Source of the DNA: Euphorbia lathyris
Taxonomy: Eukaryota; Streptophyta; Magnoliopsida; Malpighiales; Euphorbiaceae
NCBI RefSeq assembly: GCF_963576675.1
Contig: NC_088916.1
Span: 51,213,001 to 51,277,000 of the forward strand
Direction: 5' to 3'
DNA length: 64,000 bases
In this document: piece by piece, positions 33,735 through 44,640 of the stretch
Numbering within the stretch: position 1 is the first letter of the stretch
Layout of the letters: each line of letters begins with the position of its first letter
The notes under the pieces: generated by a model
Databases searched by the model: none
Told to the model about the DNA's origin: nothing
The model's input: only the letters and a program-made list of their open reading frames with translations
Translations under genes and position numbers: made by a program

Positions 33735-35653
33735 TAGTATGTATGCATGATTTTATATGCATGATTCGTGGTGTGTGCGTTTATTTATTTACGGATATAT
33801 AAGATAAGAAGAACAAACGTTAGTCTAATTACACGTATCACAACATCTCTCTTCCACCCTTATTCCTCCACACACTCGATGGTCCAAGTCTCTTTCCTAG
33901 GATTTTGGTTTGGGGCTCACATTGCGGTCCAGGGGACGCGTGATGCCATCGATTATTGCGGAAAAGTAGATCAGTCATCAGACAATACAGTTCGTTTTGA
34001 CGTATCAACGTTCAATGACTAAGAAATCGACCAAGTTGGATTGTCCTTTCGGAATAACTCGTCTTTCGTCCTTTCGTGAGATGCATTAGTTCGGGTTTTG
34101 ACTCCCTTTGAGCGCATCTCAGTTTTTAGACGTGGTACGAGTTATTCTTCTAGTCCAATCGTTCGTTATTGTCAATGACTCGTTCCCTTTTGTTCGCGCG
34201 GGTTCGTGTCTCGATTTTTGGATTACAACGGGATCTTTTGGATCTATCGAGAGACGCAACCATGTGTTTATTTAGTGATGATATAACTTTTGGATTTTAT
34301 TTTAGGGAACGGACTCATCGCGTAACGCGTTTGTTCTTAGCGTCGAGGATCCGTTTGCTCATTTTAGCTACGTGAAAAGACGGCGAGTCTTATTTTGAGC
34401 GCACGGTAACCTTTCGGCTAGCAACAGTTCGTTGTTCTTCCCAATCCACGGGATATATCATCTTAGTGTGGTTATAGAAAATCAACGTTTCGTTGAATCG
34501 CATGCTTATTCAAAGCGAGGATATCACCGTTCTCTTTCCTTTAGGCACGAATTAAGCAAACACGTACATCGGGCCATATTTCTTACAGTTTTGGTAACGG
34601 TCGAAATGATCGAGTCGTTAGTCAAAACCCGCAGTCTCGTCCATATGGCGTAATTATATGGTTTGGCTTAATTCGGCTTTGTGATTTTAAACGGGGTATA
34701 CACTCGTTCGAGGAACGTATTCAACGGCATCGGTTTATTTTCTTTAACTATGCTCGGGATTGACATATATCGTAAATTCGGAATGATTTTGGTCGTTTAG
34801 TTCAGTTTTTGCTTTTCTTTTCTTAGTCACTTCTGCGGACACGTCCATTTCTCTTAAGAACGACACGGGGCATAACGTAAAAGCTCATCTTTTATTCGGA
34901 AGGGACGGGCTACGTGCGCGAAACTTTTCACGTTATGATAGGGTCGTTCGAAACAGAAATGTTCTTCGTTTTCGTTTCGTTATGATCTCGTTTTATCCCA
35001 ATTTATTAAAGAATGTGAATAACGGCTACTGTTAATATAGTCTTTTGAATCGAAGTATAACTATCCTCAACACCAAACCGATTCATACTAATACGTGCTT
35101 ACGTCGTAACGCATTTCCTGAACATGTGCCTTCGTCGGGACACAGAAAGGGACAAGGCGGGCTGCACATGTTCATTCATACGAGATGACTAAGTCGTCTT
35201 TAGTTTAAATCGTTTCGATGTTTTAGGGTAACTAGTATGTCGACTCAAGAGTATATATTAACGCATCATTTCATTTTCTTTACATACTTTAGGATTTAGA
35301 CACGTATCATGGCGATTTGAAAACACGAACTGATTCATTTATCACGCCAAAAATAGTAACGGGTAATCCTATGGCAACTTCTAGGGCTACTATATACTGA
35401 CACGGCTGAGCGCGGGACCTCACAGGACCGCACAAATTCGCCCCTAACGAATGGATGGGGACCCTTTGGCGCCTTACTGTAAGGGGGAACTTACACTAGC
35501 CTCTTTCGAGCGACGAATGGACTCTCGCTAGAGGTTTCGCAGAAATTACCCAAAAGGTTTGCAATAATGCACATGAATGCATACGAAAAGAAATAATACG
35601 ATCCGTCCCCGTTAAGGGCTTAATACACGCCTTCCGGAATCAAATTTCTCGCT
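33735..35653 (-). other. Tat element leader (5' untranslated region)
   Basis: 1.9 kb between PBS and gag ATG on the minus strand. Rich in CGTTT/AACGA-type wording with stops in all frames; several short plus-strand frames (33768, 34169, 34432) look accidental. Long leaders are usual in Ogre-like elements. No gene seen. Confidence 0.65.
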
Positions 35654-35671
35654 TCCCCAGCAGAGTCGCCA
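35654..35671 (-). other. Primer binding site of Tat element, tRNA-Arg type
   Basis: On the minus strand TGGCGACTCTGCTGGGGA, two bases from the LTR end. This sequence is the tRNA-Arg-type PBS used by Ogre and related Tat elements. Confidence 0.82.
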
Positions 35672-35673
35672 CT

Positions 35674-37089
35674 TGTTAGACGAGGTGCCGCGGCCTAATC
35701 TCCCGGGCGGAATGGGGGGTGGACACCTCATGGCGATGTAAGCGGTGATTGGCGCCGAAAGCAACCAATCGTGGAATCAAGCTGCTCGGCAGGACCGGAG
35801 CTCGGAGATATGGAAGAGTCGCCACCCACGAATGGGAAAATGAACACCGATCCCTTGCGGGAGACCGGTGTGGGTTCGGGAAACTTAGGTACGAGCCGAG
35901 AAGGCTAGCTCCTTTCCGAAAAAAGGCTACTAGGCACCCCGACATCGCCCGGTTATGAACCACCGGCCTCCTACTCAGCATGTTAGGCGATAACGGACTA
36001 ATCGTATATTCCTTTAAGTTTAAAATTCATTTGAAACCTTTTCTTTCTCGTTTTGAAAACCGTTTTGAGCATATATTATTGAAAAGCCACTTTGGTAAAG
36101 AATCACCCATTTACATCAGTTCAAAAATACATAGGAAAGAGAGGGGGAGAAGGAAGAATTGATTTATTTACAACGTGATTTATGTTCCGTGTTACATACT
36201 AATTCACTTCCCCAAAACGAGTTCATTTACATGGTTCGCACCTTAATCGCCATTGGAACGATTTAGGTACGTTTCAAAACCCCGTTTGATGAAGTTCACC
36301 CGAATCGCCGTTGGAACGACTCAAGCGTTTGAAAACATCAAGATAAAAACCTTTAATAAGAAAACGTGGTTAAACATACAAGTCAATTTTATTTCGTACA
36401 AACCCTTTAAGAAAACAATTCAAAACTCTATTATTCACAAAGAAACGATTTTAATTACAATGTTCGCTTAATCCGTCGTTGGAACGGACTAAGGTTTTAA
36501 AACGTGGTGTTTTGAGAAACGATTTGAAATGTCAAGAAAACTCAATTCATTTACATTAGGAACCTCTAAAAATTCATTAATTTAAATAATTAAATTGAAA
36601 ACTCTTTTTGTGATTTATTTTCCCCTTTTCCTTAATGGATTCTCTACTAGTCATAATTACAATAATAAACATATTTAAACCAAAATTCACTCCCAAATAA
36701 AGCCCATTTGAAACATGGACCCCTAAATGACCCAAAAGAACAAAGGAAATAATATAAGCATATATATATACATTTTAATCCAAAAAGGAAGCATGAAATA
36801 AAAGTTAATGAAAAGAGATTATATAATACATATATGAAAATACTAAATATAATACATTTATACTTTAAACATGTGAAAATAGTAAATAAAACTCCTAGAT
36901 AAGAAAATAACATCTATTCTCAAAATAGTTTTATTTAATAATAACTAATATAACCCAAATATCCCAAAACTATATATATACATAACTAATGTAATTTTAA
37001 ATGTCAAAAATAATACATATTTATCCATTAATAAATCACTCCCAAAACCCCAAGTAAATATTCTTTTAAAATGAGATTAATTACCATTT
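35674..37089 (-). repeat. Tat element 5' LTR, truncated (1416 of ~3006 bp)
   Basis: Matches 12111-13537 with about 15-20 substitutions and an 11-bp deletion by eye, then stops abruptly after ACCATTT at 37089. The whole U3 with TATA box and palindrome array is missing, so this copy cannot drive transcription of the element. Beyond 37089 the sequence is the 3' flank of the carboxylesterase gene. A deletion here must also have removed the rest of Copia-1. Confidence 0.88.
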
Positions 37090-37173
37090 TTTATCCGCGA
37101 GACATGAGCATACAAGACTAAAGTTGATTTTGATTAAATTTGTATAATCTCAGCGAGTAATATGTGTACTATA

Positions 37174-37179
37174 TTTATT
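37174..37179 (-). terminator. Poly(A) signal of the carboxylesterase gene
   Basis: AATAAA on the minus strand about 75 nt after the stop codon, within the 163-bp stretch between the gene and the truncated Tat LTR. Confidence 0.5.
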
Positions 37180-37252
37180 GGCGAATTATTCCCAAAGTAT
37201 GAATTTTTTGAATATTGATACATCATACAATGTGGTTTAAGAAAAAGAAAAA

Positions 37253-38206
37253 TCAAAGATTGGAAATGTAAGAAGCCCAATGTTTGATTAAGACATGAGC
37301 ATTTTCACAATCTGCTTTAAAAAGATGAAAAACATGATCTTCTCCTTTTGTCTCCATTATCTCTGCCTTTCCTTTCCATCCACTTTTCATCAGATTTTCC
37401 TGATAAACTTTCCCCCTATCACACAATATATCTTTCTCTGCAACATAAACAACCACATTCTCACAACCCAAACCCATCAAACTCGGAGCTCCATCAACAA
37501 ACAGGTTTATATACGGATCATCACACCCTTTATCCGATGGACACACCAACATCCACCAATTATCAACTATTGCTTTTCTCACCCCATCATTTCTCTCTAT
37601 CCCAATCGGATCCTTCCCCCAAAAGTACGGATGGATCATAACAATCCCCCGAATCTTCACCTCCGAACCCGAGTCCGATTCCGAGTCCTTGACCCGGAAG
37701 CCCAAATGGTGCGCGATATTAGCACCAGCGCTATCTCCGGCTATGAAAATCCGATCGAAGTCCGCGTAATCGTTGATCCACGGGTCAGTTCCTTCACCGG
37801 GTTTAGATAGACATCGGAAGGCGGCGAATGAATCTTCATATGCGGCGGGGAGCGGGTTTTCAGGGGCTAATCTGTAATTTACGGAGACAGCGATGGCTTT
37901 AGCCTGAGAAACAAGGTGGTTGAGGCAATGGTGGTACAAGGGTTCAGCCGCGGAAGCTATACAGAAAGCTCCGCCGTGAAAGTAGAATAAAAGAGGAAGC
38001 TTTTGGTGATTGGGGATGTTTTGGGGGCGGTAAATTCTGGCAGAGAGGGTTGTTGATGTGGAGATGATGATATCTTTGGATAAAACGGAGGTTTGAGAAT
38101 CGAGACCTGCGGGTGTAAATTCTGTTCCGGCGTATCGCTCGATTGTTCCGTCGTCGTAGATTTTAAGATAAGGGAAAACGTCTTTGATTACTTGTTTCTG
38201 AGACAT
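37253..38206 (-). CDS. CXE: Plant carboxylesterase (CXE, alpha/beta-hydrolase fold 3), intact
   Basis: A 317-residue, intronless serine hydrolase of the plant CXE family, which cleaves carboxylic esters of small molecules. Relatives include tuliposide-converting enzymes, 2-hydroxyisoflavanone dehydratase and the gibberellin receptor GID1. Visible features: oxyanion-hole HGG at 77-79 (FYFHGGAF), nucleophile Ser159 in GDSAGAN, acid Asp259 (AEKDILCDRG), base His291 (GEDHVFHLF). All three catalytic residues are present; the Ser nucleophile and intact His argue for an active esterase rather than a GID1-type receptor. No signal peptide is apparent, so it is probably cytosolic. Length is typical and the frame has no lesions. 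The ATG at 38206 follows a CT-repeat leader and a TATA-like ATAAATA. Substrate cannot be read from the sequence. It is the only clear host gene in the window, with transposons 163 bp downstream and 190 bp upstream. Confidence 0.93.
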   Translation of the reverse strand: MSQKQVIKDVFPYLKIYDDGTIERYAGTEFTPAGLDSQTSVLSKDIIISTSTTLSARIYRPQNIPNHQKLPLLFYFHGGAFCIASAAEPLYHHCLNHLVSQAKAIAVSVNYRLAPENPLPAAYEDSFAAFRCLSKPGEGTDPWINDYADFDRIFIAGDSAGANIAHHLGFRVKDSESDSGSEVKIRGIVMIHPYFWGKDPIGIERNDGVRKAIVDNWWMLVCPSDKGCDDPYINLFVDGAPSLMGLGCENVVVYVAEKDILCDRGKVYQENLMKSGWKGKAEIMETKGEDHVFHLFKADCENAHVLIKHWASYISNL

Positions 38207-38262
38207 GTTTTTGGGAGAGTAGAAAAACAGGTGAATTGCATTGAAGAAGAAGAAGAAGAGGG

Positions 38263-38269
38263 TATTTAT
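38263..38269 (-). promoter_or_regulatory. TATA-like box of the carboxylesterase gene
   Basis: ATAAATA on the minus strand, about 57 bp upstream of the ATG, followed by a CTTCTTCTTCTTC leader typical of plant 5' UTRs. The next upstream element is the Copia-2 LTR, about 130 bp away. Confidence 0.5.
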
Positions 38270-38397
38270 GGAGAGAAGTAATGAGAGTGACTGTTATGGA
38301 AATGGAAATAGCATGCATTTAATTTTGAATATTGACTTTCACTTCTTTCTTCCTGTATCTGAGGGTGTTGTCGGTGTTTGACCGTTTAGGAGGGTGA

Positions 38398-38563
38398 TAT
38401 TAGAGAATATATTAGTTAGTAGTAGATAACCATGTATGGTACTGTTAGTTCCTCATATCTAGGTCAATCTCTATACTAGTCATTCAATACAACAACAACT
38501 GTACTTTGTATAAATAGACAGTTTGTCATCAATTGCAATTACGCAGAAATACAATTTGTTACA
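38398..38563 (+). repeat. Copia-2 5' LTR
   Basis: 166 bp, ending ATTTGTTACA just before the PBS. It contains a TATA box TATAAATAG at about 38509-38517. The 5' TG is missing relative to the 3' LTR. Confidence 0.9.
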
Positions 38564-38575
38564 TGGTATCAGAGC
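38564..38575 (+). other. Copia-2 primer binding site, initiator tRNA-Met
   Basis: TGGTATCAGAGC immediately follows the LTR: the standard iMet PBS of plant Ty1/copia elements. Confidence 0.92.
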
Positions 38576-38749
38576 TGAATACCTAAACCCTAATTTCTTC
38601 CCCACCTCTCAGCTATCGCCGCCGCTTACCCTTTTCTATCTTCGGCCACCGCCGCTTCTCCACGATCACCACCACTAGTCGATCGCTTCTTTCATCCCCA
38701 CCCACCTAAATCTCCGATTCCGTTCGGCTCCACCTACCTCCACACCAAA

Positions 38750-41700
38750 ATGTCGACAAATTCAACCAAGTCCGCAACCGACACTTCCAATACCGCCACC
38801 TCAAACACCACAAACACAGACACTGCCGTCACCACCCATCCCTCTCTCAACGTATCTAACATATCTACCTTTATCAAAATCACCCTAGACATCGAGAAAG
38901 GCCAATATCCCACATGGGCTGCCTTATTCAAACTTCACGCTACGGCTTACCAGGTCCTTGATCACATCCTGCCCCCTCCTACTACCCCAAACCTCAAACA
39001 ATCGAACCCCGACCTCTGGACCCGCATCGACGCGGTTGTTCTACAATGGATTTACAGCACAATCTCTCTTGACCTGCTAAACACAATCATTGAAGCCGAT
39101 TCCACGGCAGCCAGGGCCTGGACCCGATTACAGGACATTTTTTCTGACAATAAGCACTCTCGGGCTCTGTTTCTTCAATAAGAATTCTCCAAGCTCAAGC
39201 TCGACAATTTTTCTGACCTCTCCTCCTATTGCCAACAACTCAAGTCCCTGTCTGATCAATTGTCTAATGTGGATTGTCCTGTCACGAACGATCAGATGGT
39301 ATTACAACTTATTTCTGGTTTGACTGATGCTTACGATACTGTTGGGACTCAGATCAGACACGGGGACCCCCTTCCCACATTTCAAAAGGCTCGCTCCATG
39401 CTTATATTAGAAGAAACAGCTCGCTCCCGCAAGACCGCACCACCGTCTGATTCAGTTGCCCTCACCGCCGCCACCACCGACTCCACCAATTCACCGGCCT
39501 ACTTTCCACCCGCGCGCCCCGCGCTCCCTCGCCCTAATCACTACAACCGCGGCGGGCGACACGATGGCAGACACCATCATCACGGCAGAAACTATAATCG
39601 CGGTGGTCCGCGCTACTCTGGCTCTCCCTCCTATCGGACACCGTACAATCTTCCATGGGGTTATTCACTCCCTTGGGCTCCACAACAGCCATGGGCGGCA
39701 CCTCCTTGCCCCTATCCGACAAATAATTGGCCAACTCAGCCTCATTCAGGTAGACCACAACATCAATCTGGCATCTTGGGTCCCCGCCCGAATACACAAC
39801 AAGCACATCTAAGTATGATCAATCCGTCATACACTCCTACTGATATCGCAGAAGCCATGCACACCATGTCCATTGCACCACCTTCGGATCAGTGGCATAT
39901 GGACACCGGAGCTACATCTCATATGACAGCACAACAAGGTACACTCACTTCTTATTTTAATTCTAGCCTCAATGAAAACATTATTGTTGGTAATGGTCAC
40001 TGTGTACCTATTTGTGGATCTGGTAATGCAATCTTAGCAACTAAAACTCAGCCATTACATCTAAATAATGTCTTGCATGCTCCTAAACTTATCAAAAATC
40101 TTATCTCTGTTCGTCAATTCACAAAAGATAACCAAGTTTCTGTCGAATTTGACCCTTTCGGTTTTTCTGTGAAGGATTTACAGACGGGTCGTCATATCAT
40201 GAGATGTAACAGTACCGGGGACCTATATCCAGTCGCGTCTAGTAACCATCTGTCACCGTCTTCTCCTTCCGTCTTTATTGTTTTGTCTTCTAATGTTTGG
40301 CATAGTCGATTAGGACATCCCGGGCTTCCTGTTTTGAATGCCTTGCTCAATAAAAATTTCATTTCGTGTAATAAAGTTATGGATAATTCTGTCTGTTCTT
40401 CATGTATTAATGGAAAACAAGTAAAATTACCGTTTTAGTCCTCAAACAATTATGCGTGTATGCCTTTTGATTTAATTCACAGTGATATATGGACATCTCC
40501 AGTCATGAGTTCAAGTGGTCACCGTTACTATGTGTTGTTCCTTGATAATTACACTAATTTTCTTTGGACATTCCCATTAGCACATAAATCACAAGTTTAT
40601 AATGTCTTTCTTACCTTCCGCTCCTTTATTCGCACACAATTTGAACGTGAAATTAAAGTTTTTCAGTGCGACAACGGGGGAGAATTTAATAACAACTCCT
40701 TTCGTCAATTTTGTCACACACACGGCATGCAATTTCGGTTCTCATGCCCTTACACCTCTCCCCAAGATGGGAAATCTGAACGTACAATTCGCACAATCAA
40801 TAATCTCATTCGAACCGTCATGAACCATGCTTCTGTCCCATTTAAATTTTGGCATCACGCCCTTGAATTAGCAACATACCTTCTCAATATATATCCCCAC
40901 AAAATATTAGGATACGAATCTCCCACTAAAATTCTATATCAACGGGATCCAAATTACTCTTACTTACGTAGTTTTGGATGTCTATGCTTTCCCCTAATCC
41001 CTTCCGTGTCACGTCACAAACTAGAAGCTCGCTCTTTCCCGTGTGTCTTTCTCGGTTATCCTCCAAATCATCGAGGATATAAGTGCTTTGACATTTCTAA
41101 AAACAAATTCATCATTTCCCGTCACGTCGTCTTTGACGAATCAAAGTTTCCTTTCCGTTCCCAATCAAACACATACACATCTCCCGTCTCAACGCCTTGC
41201 GTGGTCGACGAGTGCCTCACTCCAGGTCTCTCGCCAATCCCGCGGTCCCCTATCTCTAATCCGTCGTCTGTCCATTCGAGTCAAAATCCTTCGTCTGCGT
41301 CCACCCCACTGCGTCCGCCATGTGCCTCTCCGTCATCCTCCAATTCCGAGTCGTTGTCTCCGTCGCCCTCCAAAACAGATTCGTCCCCTTTGTTGTCTTC
41401 ATCTACTGCGTCATTTTCTCCCCTAGTGTCTCCCTACGAGTCCCCAGTCCCAGTGACAGCCTCACGGCTCGCATCCGTCCCTTCCCCGTCAATACAACAA
41501 TCCTCCCTCAATTCTCAACCTGCGACAACCCCTCTTCCATCCCATACTCGCCCTGGTACTGCAATCAATCCTCAAATAAATCCAACCAGCCACACCATGA
41601 CCACACGAGCTCAAAACGGCATCCGAAAACCACGTCGTATGCTCAACCTCTCCGCCTCCAAACAGACAGCCATATCCCCAGTCCCTAAAACGCCATCCCT

Positions 41701-43231
41701 TGCATTAAGTGATCCAAATTGGTCACAGGCCATGACTGATGAATTTGAGGCTTTAATTCAAAATAAGACGTGGGTACTCGTACCCCGTCCCAAAAATGCT
41801 AATATTATTCGTAGTTGGTGGATTTTCAGGCACAAAACACATGCAGATGGCTCCTTTGAGCGATACAAAGCTAGATTGGTTGGAAATGGATCCGGACAGT
41901 TGGCTGGAGTTGATTGTGGTGAAACATTTAGTCCTGTGGTCAAACCGGCAACAATTAGAGCAGTTCTCAGTATAGCATTATCTAAAAATTGGAACATTCG
42001 GCAATTGGATGTCAAGAATGCTTTTCTACATGGCGATCTTAATGAAACTGTGTACATGCATCAGCCATTGGGCTTCCGGGACTCTCTCTATCCTGACCAT
42101 GTTTGTTTACTTCGCAAATCTCTATATGGTCTTAAGCAGGCTCCTCGGGCCTAGTATCAGCGATTCGCCAATTTTGTCATCAAAGTGGGATTTGTCAATA
42201 GCATCTCAGATAACTCATTGTTCATATACAGACAAGGTACCGATACTGCTTATATCCTTCTGTATGTAGATGATATTGTTCTGGTTACCTCTTCGGATGT
42301 GGTTCAGTCATCTATTCTATCTCAGTTGAATTCTGAATTTGCAATGAAAGACTTGGGTCCGTTACATTATTTCTTGGGAATTTCAGTCACTAGATCTCAT
42401 GACTCACTATTCTTATCTCAAAAGAAATATGCATCAGAAATAATTGAGAAAGCCGGTCTTGCATCCTGCAACGCAGCCAATACCCCAGTGGATACCAAAC
42501 AAAAGCTCAGCATCTCCTCGGGCTCCGCTTACCACGATCCTACTGAATACAGAAAACTAGCAGGAGCTCTTCAGTATTTGACTCTTACCAGACCAGACAT
42601 TTCTTATGCAGTACAACAGATTTGCTTGTTCATGCACGATCCCAAAACATCACACATGGCTGCTCTTAAGCGTATTTTACGATACGTTCATGGTACTCTT
42701 GATCTTGGTCTTACATTGCTGGCATCATCTCCCACTCAACTCACCTCGTACACCGATGCTGATTGGGCAGGCTGCCCCGATACCCGCAGATCCACCTCCG
42801 GTTACTGTGTCTTCCTCGGAGACAGTCTCATCTCTTGGTCAGCCAAACGACAGCCCACACTGTCCAGGTCCAGTGCTGAAGCTGAGTACCGCGGCGTTGC
42901 AAATGTAGTGTCTGAAACTTGCTGGATCCGCAACCTTCTTCTTGAACTTGGCTGCCCAATTGCCAAATCTACTCTAGTCTATTGTGACAATGTCAGTGCC
43001 GTATATCTCAGTGGCAATCCAGTTCAACACCATCGCACCAAACATGTTGAGATGGACATTCACTTTGTTCGTGAAAGAGTAGCTAAAGGTGAAGTACGTG
43101 TCCTACACGTCCCATCTCGTTATCAGATAGCCGACATCTTCACCAAAGGCTTACCATCACCACTCTTCGAAGATTTCCGGACTAGTCTCAATGTTCGGCC
43201 TCCGAACCTTTCAACTACGGGGGTGTATTAG
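38750..43231 (+). pseudogene. Copia-2 gag-pol, one frame with three stop codons
   Basis: A single frame from ATG 38750 to TAG 43229 (about 1490 codons) with stops at 39179 (TAA), 40436 (TAG) and 42152 (TAG) and no frameshift. Gag (UBN2-like, YPTWAALFKLHATAYQVLDH) lacks a CCHC knuckle. In its place is an Arg/Gly/His-rich stretch (RGGRHDGRHHHHGRNYNRGG) near 39545-39605, followed by a Pro/Trp-rich segment. Protease HMDTGATSHM is near 39896-39925; pre-integrase WHSRLGH; integrase SDIWTSP, QCDNGGEF and DGKSERTIRT give Asp, Asp and Glu. RT has LDVKNAFLHGDL and YVDDIVLV (about 42264). RNase H has YTDADWAGC, SSAEAEYRG and VYCDNVSAVYLS, and the frame ends next to the polypurine tract. Apart from the stops every catalytic residue I can locate is present. 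Confidence 0.92.
43215..43223 (+). other. Copia-2 polypurine tract
   Basis: ACTACGGGGG-type tract directly before the 3' LTR, inside the last codons of pol. Confidence 0.65.
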
Positions 43232-43391
43232 AGAATATATTAGTTAATAGTAGATAACCATGTATCTTACTGTTAGTTCCTGATATCTAGGTCAATCTCT
43301 AGACTAGTCATTCAATACAACAACAACTGTACTTTGTATAAATAGACAGTTTGTCATCAATTGCAATTACGCAGAAATACAATTTGTTACA
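43224..43391 (+). repeat. Copia-2 3' LTR
   Basis: 168 bp, TGTATTAGAG...TTTGTTACA, followed by the target duplication GGTGA. Confidence 0.92.
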
Positions 43392-43768
43392 GGTGAATGT
43401 TAAAATGGAGGAGGAGGCTGGACCGGACCTCAATTTTTGTGTGAACTCCTCAAGATGTCGTTTTTGGAAAATACTACTAATATTTCGAATTGCTAATCAT
43501 TTTATCAAATCAAGATCAAAAACTGCCTAAAATATGTAATTGAAATCATTAACTATTTTGGATTGAATTTGATGGATTTGTAAAGGTTAAATAATATTTT
43601 AAATAACTTTAATTCTTGAACTTTTTACATTTGATGTCAATTTAAATGTTGTTTTTTATGAGAGAAAAAACTATAAAAATGATGATTTTGAAAAATAAAA
43701 AATGTGTTTCTATAGTAATATTAAAAATGTAAACTTTGAATGATTAAGCTAAAATCTTATATTATAAA
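43392..43768. other. Displaced upstream flank of the carboxylesterase gene, no gene seen
   Basis: Before Copia-2 inserted, this AT-rich sequence adjoined the carboxylesterase promoter. No ORF or clear motif. Confidence 0.5.
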
Positions 43769-43777
43769 AATATTTTA

Positions 43778-44341
43778 GGTCTAATACATCATCCGGCTCT
43801 TTGAACTTGTCTAAAATATTATATTGGTTCCCTGAATTTTACAAGTATCTCACCAGCTCTCTAAACTTGCTTATTTCGTATCACCAGCTTTCTAAAATTG
43901 TCCAAAAAAGTAGATTAACTCCCTGAACTTTACAAGTGTCTCACCAACTCCCCAAACTTTCTTATTCTGTAACAACTATATATAAAAACCATATACTAGC
44001 TCTCGATTCTCATCCATTCAATCTCCCAAACCTGCAACACTAACTTTTATAATATGTTGAAAGGTAGGAGAAGCGAAAAAATTACCTCTCGAATAGATGA
44101 AGACGTATTTTTAGAATTTAGGTTTAATAAGTTTTTGTATTTAATTGTTACAAAATAAGCAAGTTTAGGAAGTTGGTGAGACACCTGCAAAGTTCAGAGA
44201 GCTAATCTATTTTTATAGACAAGTTTAAAGAACCAGCGATACAAAATAAGCAAGTTTGGAGAGCTGGTGAGACAATTGCAAAGTTCAGAAAGCCAATCTA
44301 CTCTTTTGAACAAGTTGAGGGAGCTGATAATGTATTAAACC
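43778..44341. mobile_element. Foldback element, Mutator-like MITE
   Basis: 564 bp that fold back on themselves: left end GGTCTAATACATCATCCGGC and right end (read inward) GGTTTAATACATTATCAGCT, with arms of about 200 bp containing several degenerate copies of CCAGCTCTCTAAACTTGC-like wording. The 9-bp flanks AATATTTTA (43769-43777 and 44342-44350) fit Mutator-like duplications, but AATATTTTA recurs in repeats just downstream, so the duplication is less secure than the foldback. No coding capacity. Confidence 0.72.
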
Positions 44342-44350
44342 AATATTTTA

Positions 44351-44640
44351 ATACCTTTCTCAAAACAAATTATTTTAATACCAATTATAATTAATACTAA
44401 TGTATTAAGCCAATATTTTAATACCAATTATAATTAATGCTAATGTATTAAGCCAATATTTTAATACCTTTCTCAAAAACAAATTATTTTAATACCAATT
44501 ATAATTAATGCTAAAACCTTATAGTATTGATTTTAATAAAAATGTTATATTTTCGTAAAAATATTTTAATACTTTTCTTTAAAAAAAATTATTTTAATAC
44601 CAATTATAATTAATGCCTAAAACCTTATATTATTGATTTT
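44351..44640. repeat. Four copies of an AT-rich repeat beside the foldback
   Basis: ATTTTAATACCAATTATAAT occurs at about 44373, 44415, 44487 and 44591, interleaved with GTATTAAGCCAATATTTTAA copies that resemble the end of the foldback plus its flank. Confidence 0.65.

Larger units (their letters stand above)
12111..37089 (-). mobile_element. Tat/Ogre-like Ty3 retrotransposon, nested and 5'-truncated
   Basis: Read on the minus strand the order is truncated 5' LTR (37089-35674), PBS, 1.9-kb leader, gag, protease, RT, RNase H, archaeal-type RNase H, integrase, long 3' region, polypurine tract and 3' LTR (15116-12111). The second RNase H (motif MFFDGA) places it in the Tat clade, and PBS and pol wording are Ogre-like. 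The element is split by a gag-only element at 19433-28088. With that removed, the coding region keeps one reading frame from 33734 to 17688, interrupted only by seven stop codons. It sits in RNase H of Copia-1 at 12110/12111; ATTGT (12106-12110) would be one target duplication, but the partner is lost with the 5' LTR end. The two LTRs differ at roughly 15-20 positions over 1.4 kb by eye. Confidence 0.88.
38398..43391 (+). mobile_element. Copia-2: Ale-like Ty1/copia retrotransposon, nearly complete
   Basis: Short LTRs (38398-38563 and 43224-43391) flank PBS, one gag-pol frame and a polypurine tract. The target duplication is GGTGA at 38393-38397 and 43392-43396; taking it as true, the left LTR has lost its terminal TG (TATTAG against TGTATTAG on the right). 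The LTRs differ at about five positions in 165, so insertion is fairly recent. Short LTRs, a knuckle-less gag and RT wording suggest the Ale/Retrofit lineage, with moderate certainty. It is inserted in the promoter region of the carboxylesterase gene, transcribing away from it. Confidence 0.92.

Noticed and set aside
37295..37810. 171-codon plus-strand frame
   Set aside because: Antisense shadow of the intact carboxylesterase gene.
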